Below are positions 20,666 to 30,525 of a stretch of DNA of 64,000 nt, piece by piece; positions within the stretch are counted from its first letter, which is position 1, and the number at the start of each line of letters is the position of its first letter. Both the position numbers and the translations under genes were made by a program. This stretch comes from Methanospirillum lacunae (GTDB lineage: Archaea; Halobacteriota; Methanomicrobia; Methanomicrobiales; Methanospirillaceae), in assembly GCF_046195335.1 (NCBI RefSeq), contig NZ_CP176093.1; one strand, written 5' to 3'. The notes beneath the pieces were generated by a model, which did no database searches, was not told the DNA's origin, and saw only the letters and a program-made list of their open reading frames with translations.

Positions 20666-22219
20666 TTACTCCGTTAATCCATTTCGCCTGTATACCCCTT
20701 GTGGAATACAAATCTCAAATCGGACTCCCTTGCCATATATGCCACATTCTCTGATTGAGATATTTGTGATCGATAAAATGTCTTTAATAAAAAAAAGTCC
20801 CATGCCGGTGTTTTTACCATATCCCTGAATAAAAACATCGGATTTCTCATCATTAGCAATTCCAATCCCATTGTCACTATATACCAGGACAAGATTTTCA
20901 TCTTGAATTGAAAAAGAAAAATCTATGTAAGTTACTGTTTTTCCATGACGAATCGAATTTTCTACAAGATTGTAGATAACCTTTTCAAACATCCTGTCAG
21001 CATAGATTTCTAAACGTTCTTTAGGATGAGAGAGGACAATCCCTGTCACCATGTTTTGTATGCTATCCTGGGCAACAACATCACCCAGGTTCTGCCATAC
21101 GGGATCATAGATCCCTAATTCCTGATACTGTCCAGTGAATTCGATCAGATTCTCAATATCTTTTCCTGATTTAAGAACATCTTCAGCTAAACTCCGGATA
21201 TGTGGATCATGAACCTGATCTCTGATTAATTCTGCAAGAAGTAGAATCGCTGTTACTTTATTGAGTATATCGTGCTTTGTTATTCTGTTGAGAAGACTCA
21301 GTTTTTTAAGGACCTGAGACAGTGACTCTTTCGTTCGCTTAATTCCATCTATGTCATGAATAATAAAAAGTGACGTACTGGTATCATTCAATAACAAAGA
21401 AGAGGTAACTACTGACCCATAGAACATGCTTTGTGTTTTGGAAACCAGTAATATTTCATAGCCACACAGCATATCGCCATGCAAAATCACCTTTTTGAGC
21501 ACATCTGCATCCTTTTGATTTGCACAGATTGTATCTGCCCAGGATATTGATGGTGCACCTATATCCTGGATGTCACCAAAGGTTTTTTCAAAGAGTTTGT
21601 TTTTTCCAATAATTTTCCCATCAATATTTTGAACCCATATGATGGGATCTGGTATCTCCTCAAGAATGGTTTTAAATTTATTGTAATTTTCTTTGACTAT
21701 GTCATAGGCTCTACGCAGTTCCTCCTCCTGTTTCATTAGTTGCTGCCTGGCAACATTGATCGATTCCACCATCTGATTGAATGAGCCTGAAAAATCACCC
21801 ATGAAATCTATTTTATGAATGAGAACGCCATCAGCGATCTCTGATGCATGCCAGGAAAGATGTCGAAGATTTGATTGAAGGGATTTTATGAGTCCAGCTG
21901 TATATCCTTTATACGGATATGACTCATTTAGATTGCCTGCAGATAATTGTTGAAGAAAATTCTGAAAGGAAGAGATCATCTCAATAATTGCTAAAAAATC
22001 CTTTAGATCTGTATCTGAGAGAAAATCAGAATCGAACTGTGACTTCCCATTAATCAGTTGGTTTTTTATTTCAGATAAAACCCTGGTTGAGGTTTTGCTT
22101 TCAAGGTACTCTTTCAGTTCTTCCCTGAAATTAACAAGATCATCTCGGGTAAGATCTGGATTTGTTATAAGGATATCAAGAGAAGCTAAAATTGATGATG
22201 ATTTGATACCCTCCGTCAT
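20666..22219 (-). CDS. HAMP-like/PAS histidine kinase, soluble
   Basis: 517 residues, no membrane helix. A helical N-terminus (~1-90) leads into a HAMP-like segment (~95-165, ending in FNQMVESINVARQQL). A PAS domain follows (~180-290; ILEEIPDPIIWVQNIDGKIIG). The phospho-acceptor box is ITKHDILNKV (~315-325), and the ATPase domain has the N-box YNLVENSIRHG, G1 YSDNGIGIA and G2 GMGLFFIKDIL. All catalytic motifs are present. It lies 21 bp downstream of a V4R-domain gene in the same direction, and the V4R protein is likely its ligand sensor or partner. The output regulator is not in the neighbourhood. Confidence 0.88.
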   Translation of the reverse strand: MTEGIKSSSILASLDILITNPDLTRDDLVNFREELKEYLESKTSTRVLSEIKNQLINGKSQFDSDFLSDTDLKDFLAIIEMISSFQNFLQQLSAGNLNESYPYKGYTAGLIKSLQSNLRHLSWHASEIADGVLIHKIDFMGDFSGSFNQMVESINVARQQLMKQEEELRRAYDIVKENYNKFKTILEEIPDPIIWVQNIDGKIIGKNKLFEKTFGDIQDIGAPSISWADTICANQKDADVLKKVILHGDMLCGYEILLVSKTQSMFYGSVVTSSLLLNDTSTSLFIIHDIDGIKRTKESLSQVLKKLSLLNRITKHDILNKVTAILLLAELIRDQVHDPHIRSLAEDVLKSGKDIENLIEFTGQYQELGIYDPVWQNLGDVVAQDSIQNMVTGIVLSHPKERLEIYADRMFEKVIYNLVENSIRHGKTVTYIDFSFSIQDENLVLVYSDNGIGIANDEKSDVFIQGYGKNTGMGLFFIKDILSITNISIRECGIYGKGVRFEICIPQGVYRRNGLTE

Positions 22220-22240
22220 ATTGAACCTATTAATCTGATT

Positions 22241-22768
22241 CTAATCTCTTATAACTGAAGCCTGAAACCTGCAGGTCCTATCACCAGTACACCAGCAATC
22301 GATCTCCCGCACAGAGTATGAGTCTCCTGTAAAACTTTCAAGAAGTCCGGCGATGAACCCTTCATCATATGTACACACAACGTAATCTAGATCTGGCAGA
22401 CCAGAACAATCCAGATCTTCTTCCACAGTGAGAACAAACCTCCCCTTTTCAATATCTGCCTCTTCCACTCTGAATATACCAATATTGAATTCCTTTAATA
22501 ATTCCTGGATACGACTGATAAATTCATGAAAATCAGTAATTCCAGTAAAAAGATGAGAATAAAATTCTTCACCTGCCAGTTTTCCGGCTTCATAAAAGAT
22601 CAGATCAGTATGTTCTGTTCCCAGATGTTTCTCGATCACATCACGAAAACAGTACTGCATGAGGCGGTAGACCTCCAGCCGTGTACTATTCCCAAGATTT
22701 GGTCTACCTCTCTGAATATTACCTAATAATTCCCACGAAAAAGAGTACTTTCTGGATTCAGGCATCAA
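22241..22768 (-). CDS. V4R-domain (4-vinyl reductase-like) sensor protein
   Basis: 175 residues with the V4R fold across most of the length (~40-172). The closing motif DCWCTGDRTCRF, with three Cys, is characteristic; in the family these can bind a metal or help form a small-molecule pocket for hydrophobic ligands. The protein has no DNA-binding or enzymatic domain of its own. It is the first gene of a two-gene leftward operon with a PAS kinase 21 bp further on, suggesting a split sensor: V4R detects a ligand and the kinase transmits. A good TATA box lies ~95 bp upstream. Confidence 0.85.
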   Translation of the reverse strand: MMPESRKYSFSWELLGNIQRGRPNLGNSTRLEVYRLMQYCFRDVIEKHLGTEHTDLIFYEAGKLAGEEFYSHLFTGITDFHEFISRIQELLKEFNIGIFRVEEADIEKGRFVLTVEEDLDCSGLPDLDYVVCTYDEGFIAGLLESFTGDSYSVREIDCWCTGDRTCRFQASVIRD

Positions 22769-22860
22769 GGCTCACTAATTGTACCCATTCGTCGTATTTT
22801 TCATATAATAGTAACTCATATCAAGGCGTTCCTACTTGTCCGAAGAGAATCCATCATGAA

Positions 22861-22873
22861 GGTTATATAAAAC
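22861..22873 (-). promoter_or_regulatory. Candidate TATA promoter for the V4R/kinase operon
   Basis: On the minus strand the bases read GTTTTATATAACC, a near-perfect archaeal box A. Transcription would begin about 25 bp further on, giving a ~70-nt leader before the ATG at 22768. Confidence 0.5.
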
Positions 22874-23044
22874 ACAATAAGCATACAATCATACCCAGAG
22901 AGATGATTCATGGGTATGTCTAAAAGCCAACTTTCCAAAATTATTCTTCGCTTTTAGATGTTACACATTTTCTCCGTCATTCAGGTGCTTGAAAGGTGAG
23001 CAGAGATAACAAATCCAGATTGTTTGTACAGTATTCAGATCTTT

Positions 23045-25440
23045 CTAGATATTTTTTGAAGAAGTTTCCCCAAAATTGACTCCTGAATTAATATGGTAAT
23101 GTTTTCGTATTGCAGTAAGAACTTTTTCAGATTCTATCCAACGCTTATCTAATTGATTAACCATTTCATCAATACGTTGTGTCTGAATACAAATTTGATC
23201 TAATATTTTTTGATCATTGATCAAATCAGCACAGGTTAAAATTATTGTAAGTGGATTTCTTATCTCATCGTTTAGAATTGCAAGAAATGCAAGGTTTTGT
23301 TGGATCTGAAGAAGGGCAGATGACTTTTCTTCCTCCAGTCTTCGCTCTTCTGTCACATCCCGTCCCTGTGCTATAGTTGCAATAGGAGTTATTCCATCCT
23401 GGGCAAAGAGTGTTGATGAATTCCAGAGAATTGTTCTTAAAGAACCATCCCGGTGAAGAACCGGTATTTCAGTTGAACTTCCCCTGCCTTCTTTGAGTGA
23501 TGATTGAAATAAATGGACACACAAATCCACCTGTTCTGGAGCAAATAATGTATGGAGAGGTATTCCAATCATTTCATCTGAAGATCTTCCTATCAAAAAC
23601 CCAAAGGCATTATTCATACGAGTAATCCGAAATGACGAATCCCAGACAATAACCGGGACATTTGCAATTGATATCAGATTTTCCAGGTAAGTTTTGGTCT
23701 GACGGAGGTCTTCTTCTGTTAATTTCAGGAGATTATATTGATGTGCAAGAGCTTGTTCTGAACATTTTCGCTCAGATATATCCATAAAAACAGTTACAAA
23801 ACTTCCTTTGGCTGGACTATAAACTGAAATCGCAAAATGCTTATCAAGCGGAGGATAGTAAGTCTCAAAGATCTCTGGAACTCCAGATTCGGCAACACGA
23901 GCATATATATCCAGATATGGGGGATCCTGAACCCCGTATGCTTCCCTTCCAGTCTTTCCTACCAGATTTGTCTGTGAGAGGCCCAGGTGTAAATAAAAGG
24001 CAGGGTTTACTTTTTTAATAAGGTAATCGTAGGATTTTCCTGTATAATCATAGATCAGATCATGAACAGCAACTCCTTCGGTCATATTCATGAACAATGC
24101 CTGAAACTGCTCTTCACTCTCCCGAACCTGTTGTTCTTTCATTGTCAGAAGATCTAAATGAACACGAAGTTCCTCTTCAGTTGCAGTTATCTCTTCAATA
24201 GCTGCCTGAAGTTCTTCATTTTTTCTACGGATCTCATTTTCAACTTTTTTTCTATTTGTGATATCCTGAATTACCCCATATAATTTTACAGGATTTCCAT
24301 CCAGATCACGATCAGCCCTAGCTACAGAATGGATAATTTTTGTTGGAGTGGGACCATTGCTAAAAATGGTATACTCGAGATCATACTCAACATTTTCAAC
24401 AACCAGATCAACCAATGCCTGATGAACACGCTGACAATCAGGAATTCTAGACTCAACATATTCTAACGATATTATCCCATCCAGAGGACGGTTTATTTCA
24501 AATATTTTACATGCTTCTTCAGATGCCCATATTGTTCCGGATGCGACATCAAACTCCCAATTTCCAACCTGGCCAATCTTCTGAGCAATCTGGAGACGCT
24601 CTTTTGTTATTCTTATTATATCTTCAGATTTTTCCTCTCAGTAATATCTCTGATTGATTCTATCGCACCAACAATTGAACCATGAGAATTGTATAATGGA
24701 GCTGCAGTGAACCAAATATAAACTTCTTTTCCGGTGAATAATAATAGACCTCCTACTTCTGCACTAAGGTTTTTTTCATTTCTGATAACAGATGGATAGT
24801 AAGTAGAAATTTCTGAACTCCCATCTATAACAAAATCTATGAGAACCGGCCTTCTTATGTGATAAAAAGGAATAGCATATTCATAGTCTCCTTTTCCCAC
24901 AATATCTTGAGCCATAACACCGGATATTTCTTCCATTGCACGGTTCCAGGCGATGACGATTCCATCTGTATCAATTGCAAATGTTGCATCTTGGAGGAAA
25001 TTGATAATATCCTGTTCTCGTTGTATCTGATCCTGAATTTTTATCTCTGCTATTTTTAGTTCGACAATATGCCGAATATGAGATTCTAACTCGTTGAATT
25101 CAGCCTGAATATCTCCTTTTTTCCGGATGTAAAAACCGGCACCATTATTTAATGCATCAATTACTACATCCTCTCTTCCATGTCCGGTAAAAATAATAAA
25201 AGGGATGGGATTTTTTAAATTTCTGATTTCTTTTAGAAGTTCGATACCATTCATCACTGGCATCTGATAACCAGATACAACCACATCGTACTTTTGAGAT
25301 AGTACCATCTCAAGGGCAGCAACAGAATTTGCGACTATGTCTACAGAATATTCACAATATCGTTCCAGATAGGATTTACCTAATGCTAATATTTCCTGGT
25401 TACCATCGACACACAGAATCCTGATTAATTCATTCGTCAT
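23045..25440 (-). pseudogene. Receiver-PAS-kinase-like protein broken by one frameshift
   Basis: Two frames form one gene. The first (25440 to 24616, 274 aa) holds a receiver and a PAS domain and stops after DITERKNLKI. The second (from ~24637 to 23045) holds at least three further PAS regions and a kinase-like dimerisation helix. Adding one A to the A5 run at 24629-24633 gives ITERKKSEDIIRITKERL and joins them. The receiver is degenerate: the phospho-acceptor Asp is Gly (VVVSGYQMPVMNG) and the acidic pair reads VDG. The C-terminus has AILNDEIRNPLTIIL, like an H-box with Asp/Asn where His belongs, and no ATPase domain. So even repaired it could not act as a normal kinase. The second ORF's TTG start at 24415 lies inside a PAS domain and is not a real start. 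Confidence 0.8.
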
Positions 25441-25949
25441 GTATTGGCCGGCTTGTATATACTGATAAAGATGCTTAGGTTAGAAATCGACAACTATTGT
25501 TCTGACAAGATCAATCATATTCCTTGAAAGTAGATAATTTTGAACTGAAAGAGAATTATCTTCTCACAATATAACTCAGTCATAAGAGTTAAAAATGACT
25601 ACTCCCAAAACGGATTTATTTTTATTTAATATTAAAATTAAAAAATATATTAGATCTCTATCATAAATAATTAATACAACATAGACACAGAGAGAAGTCT
25701 TAACCAATGTAGCAGGGTTTTCCGTTAGAATAATAAATGTCCTCTCAATTTTTAACCCATATTTCATCAAATGCATAACATGGGAGTGAAGTGGACATTT
25801 TTCGTAGAGGATAGCGAAAAACTCAACGATTTTTTGTCACAGGTAAGAATAAGATCACATGATGAAACATTCAAATCATTGATCTTCTGAAATGCTTAAA
25901 ACCCGATTATTTGCCGACTTTTCTTACCAAAGATCTATAACTAACGCTA
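25441..25949. other. AT-rich spacer with no clear gene
   Basis: About 500 bp upstream of the broken sensor gene. An open frame at 25576-25776 (minus) has low-complexity hydrophobic composition and no recognisable domain. The stretch next to the IS5 relic may contain further transposon debris. Confidence 0.35.
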
Positions 25950-26660
25950 TTATACTTTATCTCTATAGACCGGTTGACCTTGTTCTGAAAGACTTACTTG
26001 ACTATCATGAAGTGACGCCATTGAGGTTTCAACGCTTCAAATGAATCGACTATCTTTATCCACCAAGGTATGCGTTTTAAATCCAAAATATGGATTGTTC
26101 CCCTTTTTGATCCATGTACCTTCTTTTGATCTTCTCGTTCGTACTTCATCACCTCTGGGTTTATCCGCTTTAGTATGAACCGGATCTGCTGTAATGAAAG
26201 TTACATCCTGCATTAAACCTCGCTTGATTTTATATCCCGAATTGTAGTTGGTTTTATAATACCATCCAGATACAATAAAGAGATTCATTATCGTTAAGTC
26301 ATTCTCTAAAATACCAAATTGTGGAACGATCTGAAATAACTTTAGGATATCCAAGAAAATTGTGAAAACTAACTCGATCATAAATATGTCATTCTATCTC
26401 ATAATCTTATAATCCATAAAAATTACGGTTTTTAGTTATTCTCCAAAATATGTCAGGTAAGATAATATAACAGTCACAAATCAGGCATATGTATCATTCC
26501 AGGAAACAGAAATACAAAAAACCGGATGGAGACATTTCCTATTTCCCTCTGTATCGTTCCAGATAGAGGTGAAGTAGCAGTTACACTTAAAATTTCAAGT
26601 AATTTGAAGTGAGAACAATATTTTTTATTTTTCCTAAACAGGGCAGAAATTAGGGTCATT
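25950..26660 (-). pseudogene. Relic of an IS5-type transposase
   Basis: Read leftward, 26381-26037 encodes a block with DVTFITADPVHTKADKPRG, followed by DEVRTRRSKEGTW and FGFKTHTLVDKDS, the core of IS5-family DDE transposases. After an in-frame TGA at 26037-26039 the homology continues (SVETSMASLHDSQ ... PVYRDK) and then stops. Further upstream, ~26480-26660 still shows QREIGNVSIRFF and a FPGMI block like the family's N-terminal region, out of register. Several stops and frame changes make it non-functional. No terminal repeats were identified. Confidence 0.7.
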
Positions 26661-26751
26661 TTTTCTAAAAATAAAAGGAATTTAAGAATCGCTATTTCTG
26701 TGGAATGTTATCACAAACTTCAATTCCATAAAAATCCATGATATCTTAATT

Positions 26752-27273
26752 ATGGATCCTTTGACTGCACCACTATGGTCACCATATATTGCCGGAATCG
26801 GGATTGGTATAATACTCTGGTTTGCGATGCTTCTTTCAAATCGTCCAATGGGATGCGGTGCTGCATTTACAGGTGTGGCCGGAATGATAGAAAGCCTTTT
26901 TCGAGGCAGAAAGGCAGTAGAAGAAAAAGAGTACTACAAGGAATTTCCCCTCCATGTTGAATGGCAGTGGATGTTTGTTTTTGGCATTATTATTGGAGCA
27001 TTTATCAGTTCGCTCCTTTCAGGATCATTCCATATCACCTGGATTCCCAACACATTCTCAGTATCTTTTGGAGATAACCCTTTATTCAGATTGAGCACTG
27101 CAATAATCGGAGGAATATTAATAGGGCTCGGTGCCAGATGGTGCTGGGGCTGCCCGAGCAGTCATGGAATTAGTGGAATACCACAATTATCACTGGCTAG
27201 TTTCGTTGCTGTTGCATGTATGTTTGGAGTAGGAATAGGAACAGGTCTTATAATTTTTAGGATACTGGTGTAA
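26752..27273 (+). CDS. YeeE/YedE-family sulfur-compound transporter, first half
   Basis: A 173-residue membrane protein with about five helices, of the YeeE/YedE (DUF395) family. Conserved Cys motifs are visible: NRPMGCGAAFTG near residue 32 and RWCWGCPSSHGISG near 127. In the bacterial thiosulfate transporter TsuA, such pore cysteines pass thiosulfate along; the exact substrate here may be thiosulfate or another sulfur species. In many prokaryotes the family occurs as a split pair, as here, the partner starting 2 bp after the stop codon. Sulfur uptake for Fe-S or thiol biosynthesis is the likely purpose. Confidence 0.85.
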   Translation: MDPLTAPLWSPYIAGIGIGIILWFAMLLSNRPMGCGAAFTGVAGMIESLFRGRKAVEEKEYYKEFPLHVEWQWMFVFGIIIGAFISSLLSGSFHITWIPNTFSVSFGDNPLFRLSTAIIGGILIGLGARWCWGCPSSHGISGIPQLSLASFVAVACMFGVGIGTGLIIFRILV

Positions 27274-27275
27274 TC

Positions 27276-27833
27276 ATGTTTGAGAAACTTCATCGAAAAT
27301 CAACCATACAACTCATACTTGGGCTAATATTCGGCATAGGGTTTGGATTTCTTTTACAAAAAGGTGGAGTGACCTCATATGATGTGATCATCGGGCAGTT
27401 ACTCCTCACTGATTTCACGGTTCTGAAACTGATGCTTTCAGCAGTCATTGTCGGCATGATTGGACTGCATATCATGAAGCATCTGGGATGGTTAGATTTT
27501 CACGTATTCAGAGGATCTATTGGATCAACCGTAATCGGAGGATGTATTTTTGGGATTGGATTTGCAATTCTCGGGTTTTGTCCGGGAACTCTTGCAGGTG
27601 CTATTGGTACCGGACAGATGGATGCTCTTCTTGGAGGTGGGATTGGTATGCTTATCGGTACCGGATTATTTGCCCACTTCTATCCTGTAATAAACAAAAA
27701 ATTCATGGATAGAGGGGTTTTTCCAGTTGATACAGTACCACAGTTGCTCAGGCTCCCTTCGTGGATTGTAGTACTGGCAATGGTTATCCTGATGAGTGGA
27801 TTCCTCATTATCCTCGAGATGTTCAAACTCTGA
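27276..27833 (+). CDS. YeeE/YedE-family sulfur-compound transporter, second half
   Basis: 185 residues and about five helices. The motif GFCPGTLAGAIGTGQMDAL (residues ~107-125) is the C-terminal-half signature of YeeE/YedE proteins. It pairs with the preceding gene to build the full pore; the spacing of 2 bp implies a shared transcript. The end of the gene runs 11 bp into the convergent CbiN-like gene. Substrate assignment follows the family only. Confidence 0.85.
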   Translation: MFEKLHRKSTIQLILGLIFGIGFGFLLQKGGVTSYDVIIGQLLLTDFTVLKLMLSAVIVGMIGLHIMKHLGWLDFHVFRGSIGSTVIGGCIFGIGFAILGFCPGTLAGAIGTGQMDALLGGGIGMLIGTGLFAHFYPVINKKFMDRGVFPVDTVPQLLRLPSWIVVLAMVILMSGFLIILEMFKL

Positions 27834-28086
27834 AATGATACTGGTACAAAACCAAAGAGATTACAACCAGCATTCCGAGAATTCCAAGATAAAAAAGTGG
27901 GTTTCCCTCAAGTGAAAACCCACTCTCACCAGATTCTTCCTCTTCCAATGGAAGTCCAACGGCATGGTTGTATCGATCCTCAATGCCCATAGTTCCTGTT
28001 GATTCTAGAGCAAACAGTGTTATCAGCACAATTACAACTGCCAGAACTCCAAAGACAAAAAATCCCTGTATCTCCTGCTTGTTCAT
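27823..28086 (-). CDS. CbiN/PDGLE-like small subunit of the ECF cobalt/nickel transporter
   Basis: 87 residues with a helix at each end (~10-28 and ~62-82) and an acidic hydrophilic loop between (YNHAVGLPLEEEESGESG). This matches the two-helix CbiN/NikN companion of CbiM, which assists metal loading of the substrate-binding subunit. It overlaps the end of cbiM by 4 bp (ATGA) as the last gene of the operon. The sequence is diverged, so the call rests partly on position. Confidence 0.75.
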   Translation of the reverse strand: MNKQEIQGFFVFGVLAVVIVLITLFALESTGTMGIEDRYNHAVGLPLEEEESGESGFSLEGNPLFYLGILGMLVVISLVLYQYHFRV

Positions 28087-28733
28087 TTCCTGGAACCCTC
28101 CAGAAGATCAGGCCGGATTTTTCCGATATAGACGATAATAAAACCGGTGATAAACGCTTCTATCACTGCAACACCCATGTTCACCGCTGCAAGTAACGAT
28201 AGTCCAGATAACAGTTCACCCGGGGTCTGATGAACACCTTGTATCCCTGAAATCAGAATGATTGCCATCATAACCAGGTTCCCAACAAAGAGAGAAATAA
28301 TCGCAGCAACACCAGCGCTTGAGAACTTGTTTGAAGTTATCTTATTCATCGATCTAAAGACATACCATGCAACGATAACTTCTGACAGATTTACGAGAAC
28401 ATTTGCTCCAACAAGACCCCAACCTCCATGACCGATTGCTGCGGATAGAATATTAACAATAAAAATTATCAGGGTACCAAGAAGAGGACCTGCCAAAATC
28501 CCAATAAGAGGAGTCAAATTCAGATGAACTCCCCCAAATACAGGAACCTGCACTTGGAAGATGGCAAATGCCGCTGTAGTTACAAATGCAGCAATAGTAA
28601 TTTTTTTGGGATCAGGTTTTTTACTGGATCGAAGGAGGTATAATGCAATACCAATGAGAAGTATGGCAATCAGCCACCACAACAGAACCCAGAATACTGT
28701 AAAAGAACCATCCTCAAGATGAATATGTGCCAT
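28083..28733 (-). CDS. CbiM/NikM-like substrate-binding subunit of an ECF cobalt/nickel transporter
   Basis: 216 residues with about seven helices. The N-terminus MAHIHLEDGSF is the CbiM-type metal-binding end. In characterised NikM/CbiM the ligands are the free amino group, His2 and a further His; here Ala precedes the His, and removal of the initiator Met would give Ala-His-Ile-His. FGGVHLNLTPLIG and NILSAAIGHGGWGLVGAN match the conserved central loops (second metal His region). Cobalt and nickel are both plausible and both essential to a methanogen. It is co-transcribed with the DtxR, T-subunit and ATPase genes upstream. Confidence 0.88.
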   Translation of the reverse strand: MAHIHLEDGSFTVFWVLLWWLIAILLIGIALYLLRSSKKPDPKKITIAAFVTTAAFAIFQVQVPVFGGVHLNLTPLIGILAGPLLGTLIIFIVNILSAAIGHGGWGLVGANVLVNLSEVIVAWYVFRSMNKITSNKFSSAGVAAIISLFVGNLVMMAIILISGIQGVHQTPGELLSGLSLLAAVNMGVAVIEAFITGFIIVYIGKIRPDLLEGSRK

Positions 28734-28813
28734 AATGAACCCAACTAATCTTTCAGATACAGTATCGCAAAAAAGTGGTAAATACCTTTCCTGAAATTTG
28801 GCATGATACCAAA

Positions 28814-29701
28814 TTATGATAATCCGGAAACGAGTAGATTCACCAGATCATCACGATTTATTGGATGGTCTTTTGGGTAAATCCCTCTTTTTTTACAAAA
28901 TTCAAGATATGTCATAACCACATCAGGCAGATACAGCCCTGCCTCTTCTATGAGCCCGGTATCATAAAAAATTTCTTTTGGACATCCCTCTGCGAAGATT
29001 AGGCCGTTTTTTACGAGACATACCCGGTCTGAAAGCCGTGCAGCAAGATCCATATCATGTGTAGCAATAACCACACTGATATCAAACCTATCACGAAGAT
29101 CCCGAATTAATCTCTCAATAAGAGCACCATGGATTGGATCGAGATCAGATGTCGGTTCATCCATAGCGATGACTCGTGGTTTCATTGCTAGAATACCGGC
29201 GATGGCAACAAGACGTCTCTGTCCCCCGCTTAGGTAATTCGGAAGTTTATCACAGATATCTTCAGCCCCCACAGCGGATAAGGCATTACGTGCTACCGCC
29301 TCTGCTTCCTCATGATTCATCCCAAGGTTGAGGAGTCCAAACATAACATCATCAAGAACAGTAGGTGCAAAGAGTTGATCTTCAGATCGCTGAAAAACGA
29401 TTCCAACCTCTTTCCAAAGATCTCCCCTTTCACCACTGGTTATTGAGCGACCCTCAACCCAGATATCTCCCTGTGATGGAAGGAGTAATCCGTTGAGATG
29501 CTCAATTAGGGTAGATTTTCCAGCCCCGTTCTGACCACAGAGTGAGACAATCTCATGTTTTCGAACCGAAAAGCACATATTGTGGATTCCAACACTGCCA
29601 TCAGGGTAAATATGGCTGGCACAATCGATGTGAATGAGATCCTGATCTGGATCAACCGGAGTACAATGAATGAAGTTAGTGTTTTTTCTAATAATTACCA
29701 T
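28814..29701 (-). CDS. ECF transporter ATPase (CbiO/NikO type)
   Basis: 295 residues, an ABC ATPase. Walker A GQNGAGKST, Q-loop VFQRSEDQLF, signature LSGGQRR, Walker B VIAMDEPTSDLDP and the switch His in ATHDMD are all intact. The Q-loop sequence with SEDQLF is typical of cobalt/nickel ECF ATPases. An unusually long N-terminal extension (~25 residues) precedes the domain; an internal start was not found convincing because ATG 29701 overlaps the end of the T-subunit gene (CCATGGTAA), a coupled arrangement. It powers metal uptake with the neighbouring Q and M subunits. Confidence 0.92.
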   Translation of the reverse strand: MVIIRKNTNFIHCTPVDPDQDLIHIDCASHIYPDGSVGIHNMCFSVRKHEIVSLCGQNGAGKSTLIEHLNGLLLPSQGDIWVEGRSITSGERGDLWKEVGIVFQRSEDQLFAPTVLDDVMFGLLNLGMNHEEAEAVARNALSAVGAEDICDKLPNYLSGGQRRLVAIAGILAMKPRVIAMDEPTSDLDPIHGALIERLIRDLRDRFDISVVIATHDMDLAARLSDRVCLVKNGLIFAEGCPKEIFYDTGLIEEAGLYLPDVVMTYLEFCKKRGIYPKDHPINRDDLVNLLVSGLS

Positions 29702-30525
29702 GGATATTCACCAATAAAAAAAGGAATGATCCATACAGATACTATAACAAGAGTATAGGCCCCAAAAAGAAGGAGATATTCTAGAATGGTAGGCGGTGGA
29801 ACTACTATCACTGTCCGGTACGTTCCATTTGCATATCCTCGTGAAATCATTGCTTTTTCAACACGTTCAGCCTGTTCAAACGACCGGATAAACACAAGAC
29901 CCGCAACTTCTGCAAACATCTTGCTCTGCATTCTGACCGAACGGATAAGCCCTCCTCCTCGTGAGCGTACTGCCTTGAGAACCGAACCGGTCATAGCAAT
30001 TGTAAGAAATAAGAACCGATACGCCATGAGAAAAATCTGGTCAAGTGGAGTTGGAAACAGCCGATAAATGAGGGCAGAGAAATGCTCATAGCGTGTTGTC
30101 ATAAGAAAGAAGATTGATGCCATAAACGAGATGAGGGCCTTTAACAGGAGTCTGATGAAAAGAAACAAACCATTATCTGTCAAATGAAGTGAAAACGGAC
30201 CTATAGGTAACATCAGAATGATTGACCCGGGTTCATTCCAGATTAAAATTCCAACTAGAGAGATGACAAAAAAAGCTGGTAAAACCTGCCATGCAATGAT
30301 TTTCCTGACCGGAAGTTCTGCTACCCTATAGAGAAACAGAAGGATGACATACAAAATAAGAAGCACGAGGATATTCTGGACACAGGTAATAGTGAGAATA
30401 AGACAGATTAGCATTCCAAGTTTAGTCCAGGGACTTATACGGGAAAACACTGTTGTCTGTCGTTCAGCGAGTGATGTTATCAGATTAATGTCAGGAAGAT
30501 GGTCCGATATCGGAGATGTGCTCAT
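29695..30525 (-). CDS. ECF transporter transmembrane (T) subunit, CbiQ-like
   Basis: 276 residues with about six helices. Two cytoplasmic coupling helices with small-residue/Arg signatures are visible: KAVRSRGGGLIRS (~residues 180-192) and EKAMISRGYANG (~225-236), the paired Arg motifs that contact the ATPases in T subunits. It is the second gene of the leftward operon, its ATG overlapping the stop of the DtxR-type gene (ATGA) and its own end overlapping the ATPase start. The family call is firm. Confidence 0.9.
   Translation of the reverse strand: MSTSPISDHLPDINLITSLAERQTTVFSRISPWTKLGMLICLILTITCVQNILVLLILYVILLFLYRVAELPVRKIIAWQVLPAFFVISLVGILIWNEPGSIILMLPIGPFSLHLTDNGLFLFIRLLLKALISFMASIFFLMTTRYEHFSALIYRLFPTPLDQIFLMAYRFLFLTIAMTGSVLKAVRSRGGGLIRSVRMQSKMFAEVAGLVFIRSFEQAERVEKAMISRGYANGTYRTVIVVPPPTILEYLLLFGAYTLVIVSVWIIPFFIGEYPW

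Noticed and set aside
24415..24415. TTG 24415 as the start of an independent PAS gene
   Set aside because: The same frame continues upstream through a PAS domain to near 24637, where it joins the receiver gene after one added base.
25576..25776. 66-codon minus-strand frame near the IS5 relic
   Set aside because: Low-complexity hydrophobic sequence. A link to transposon debris was considered but could not be supported.
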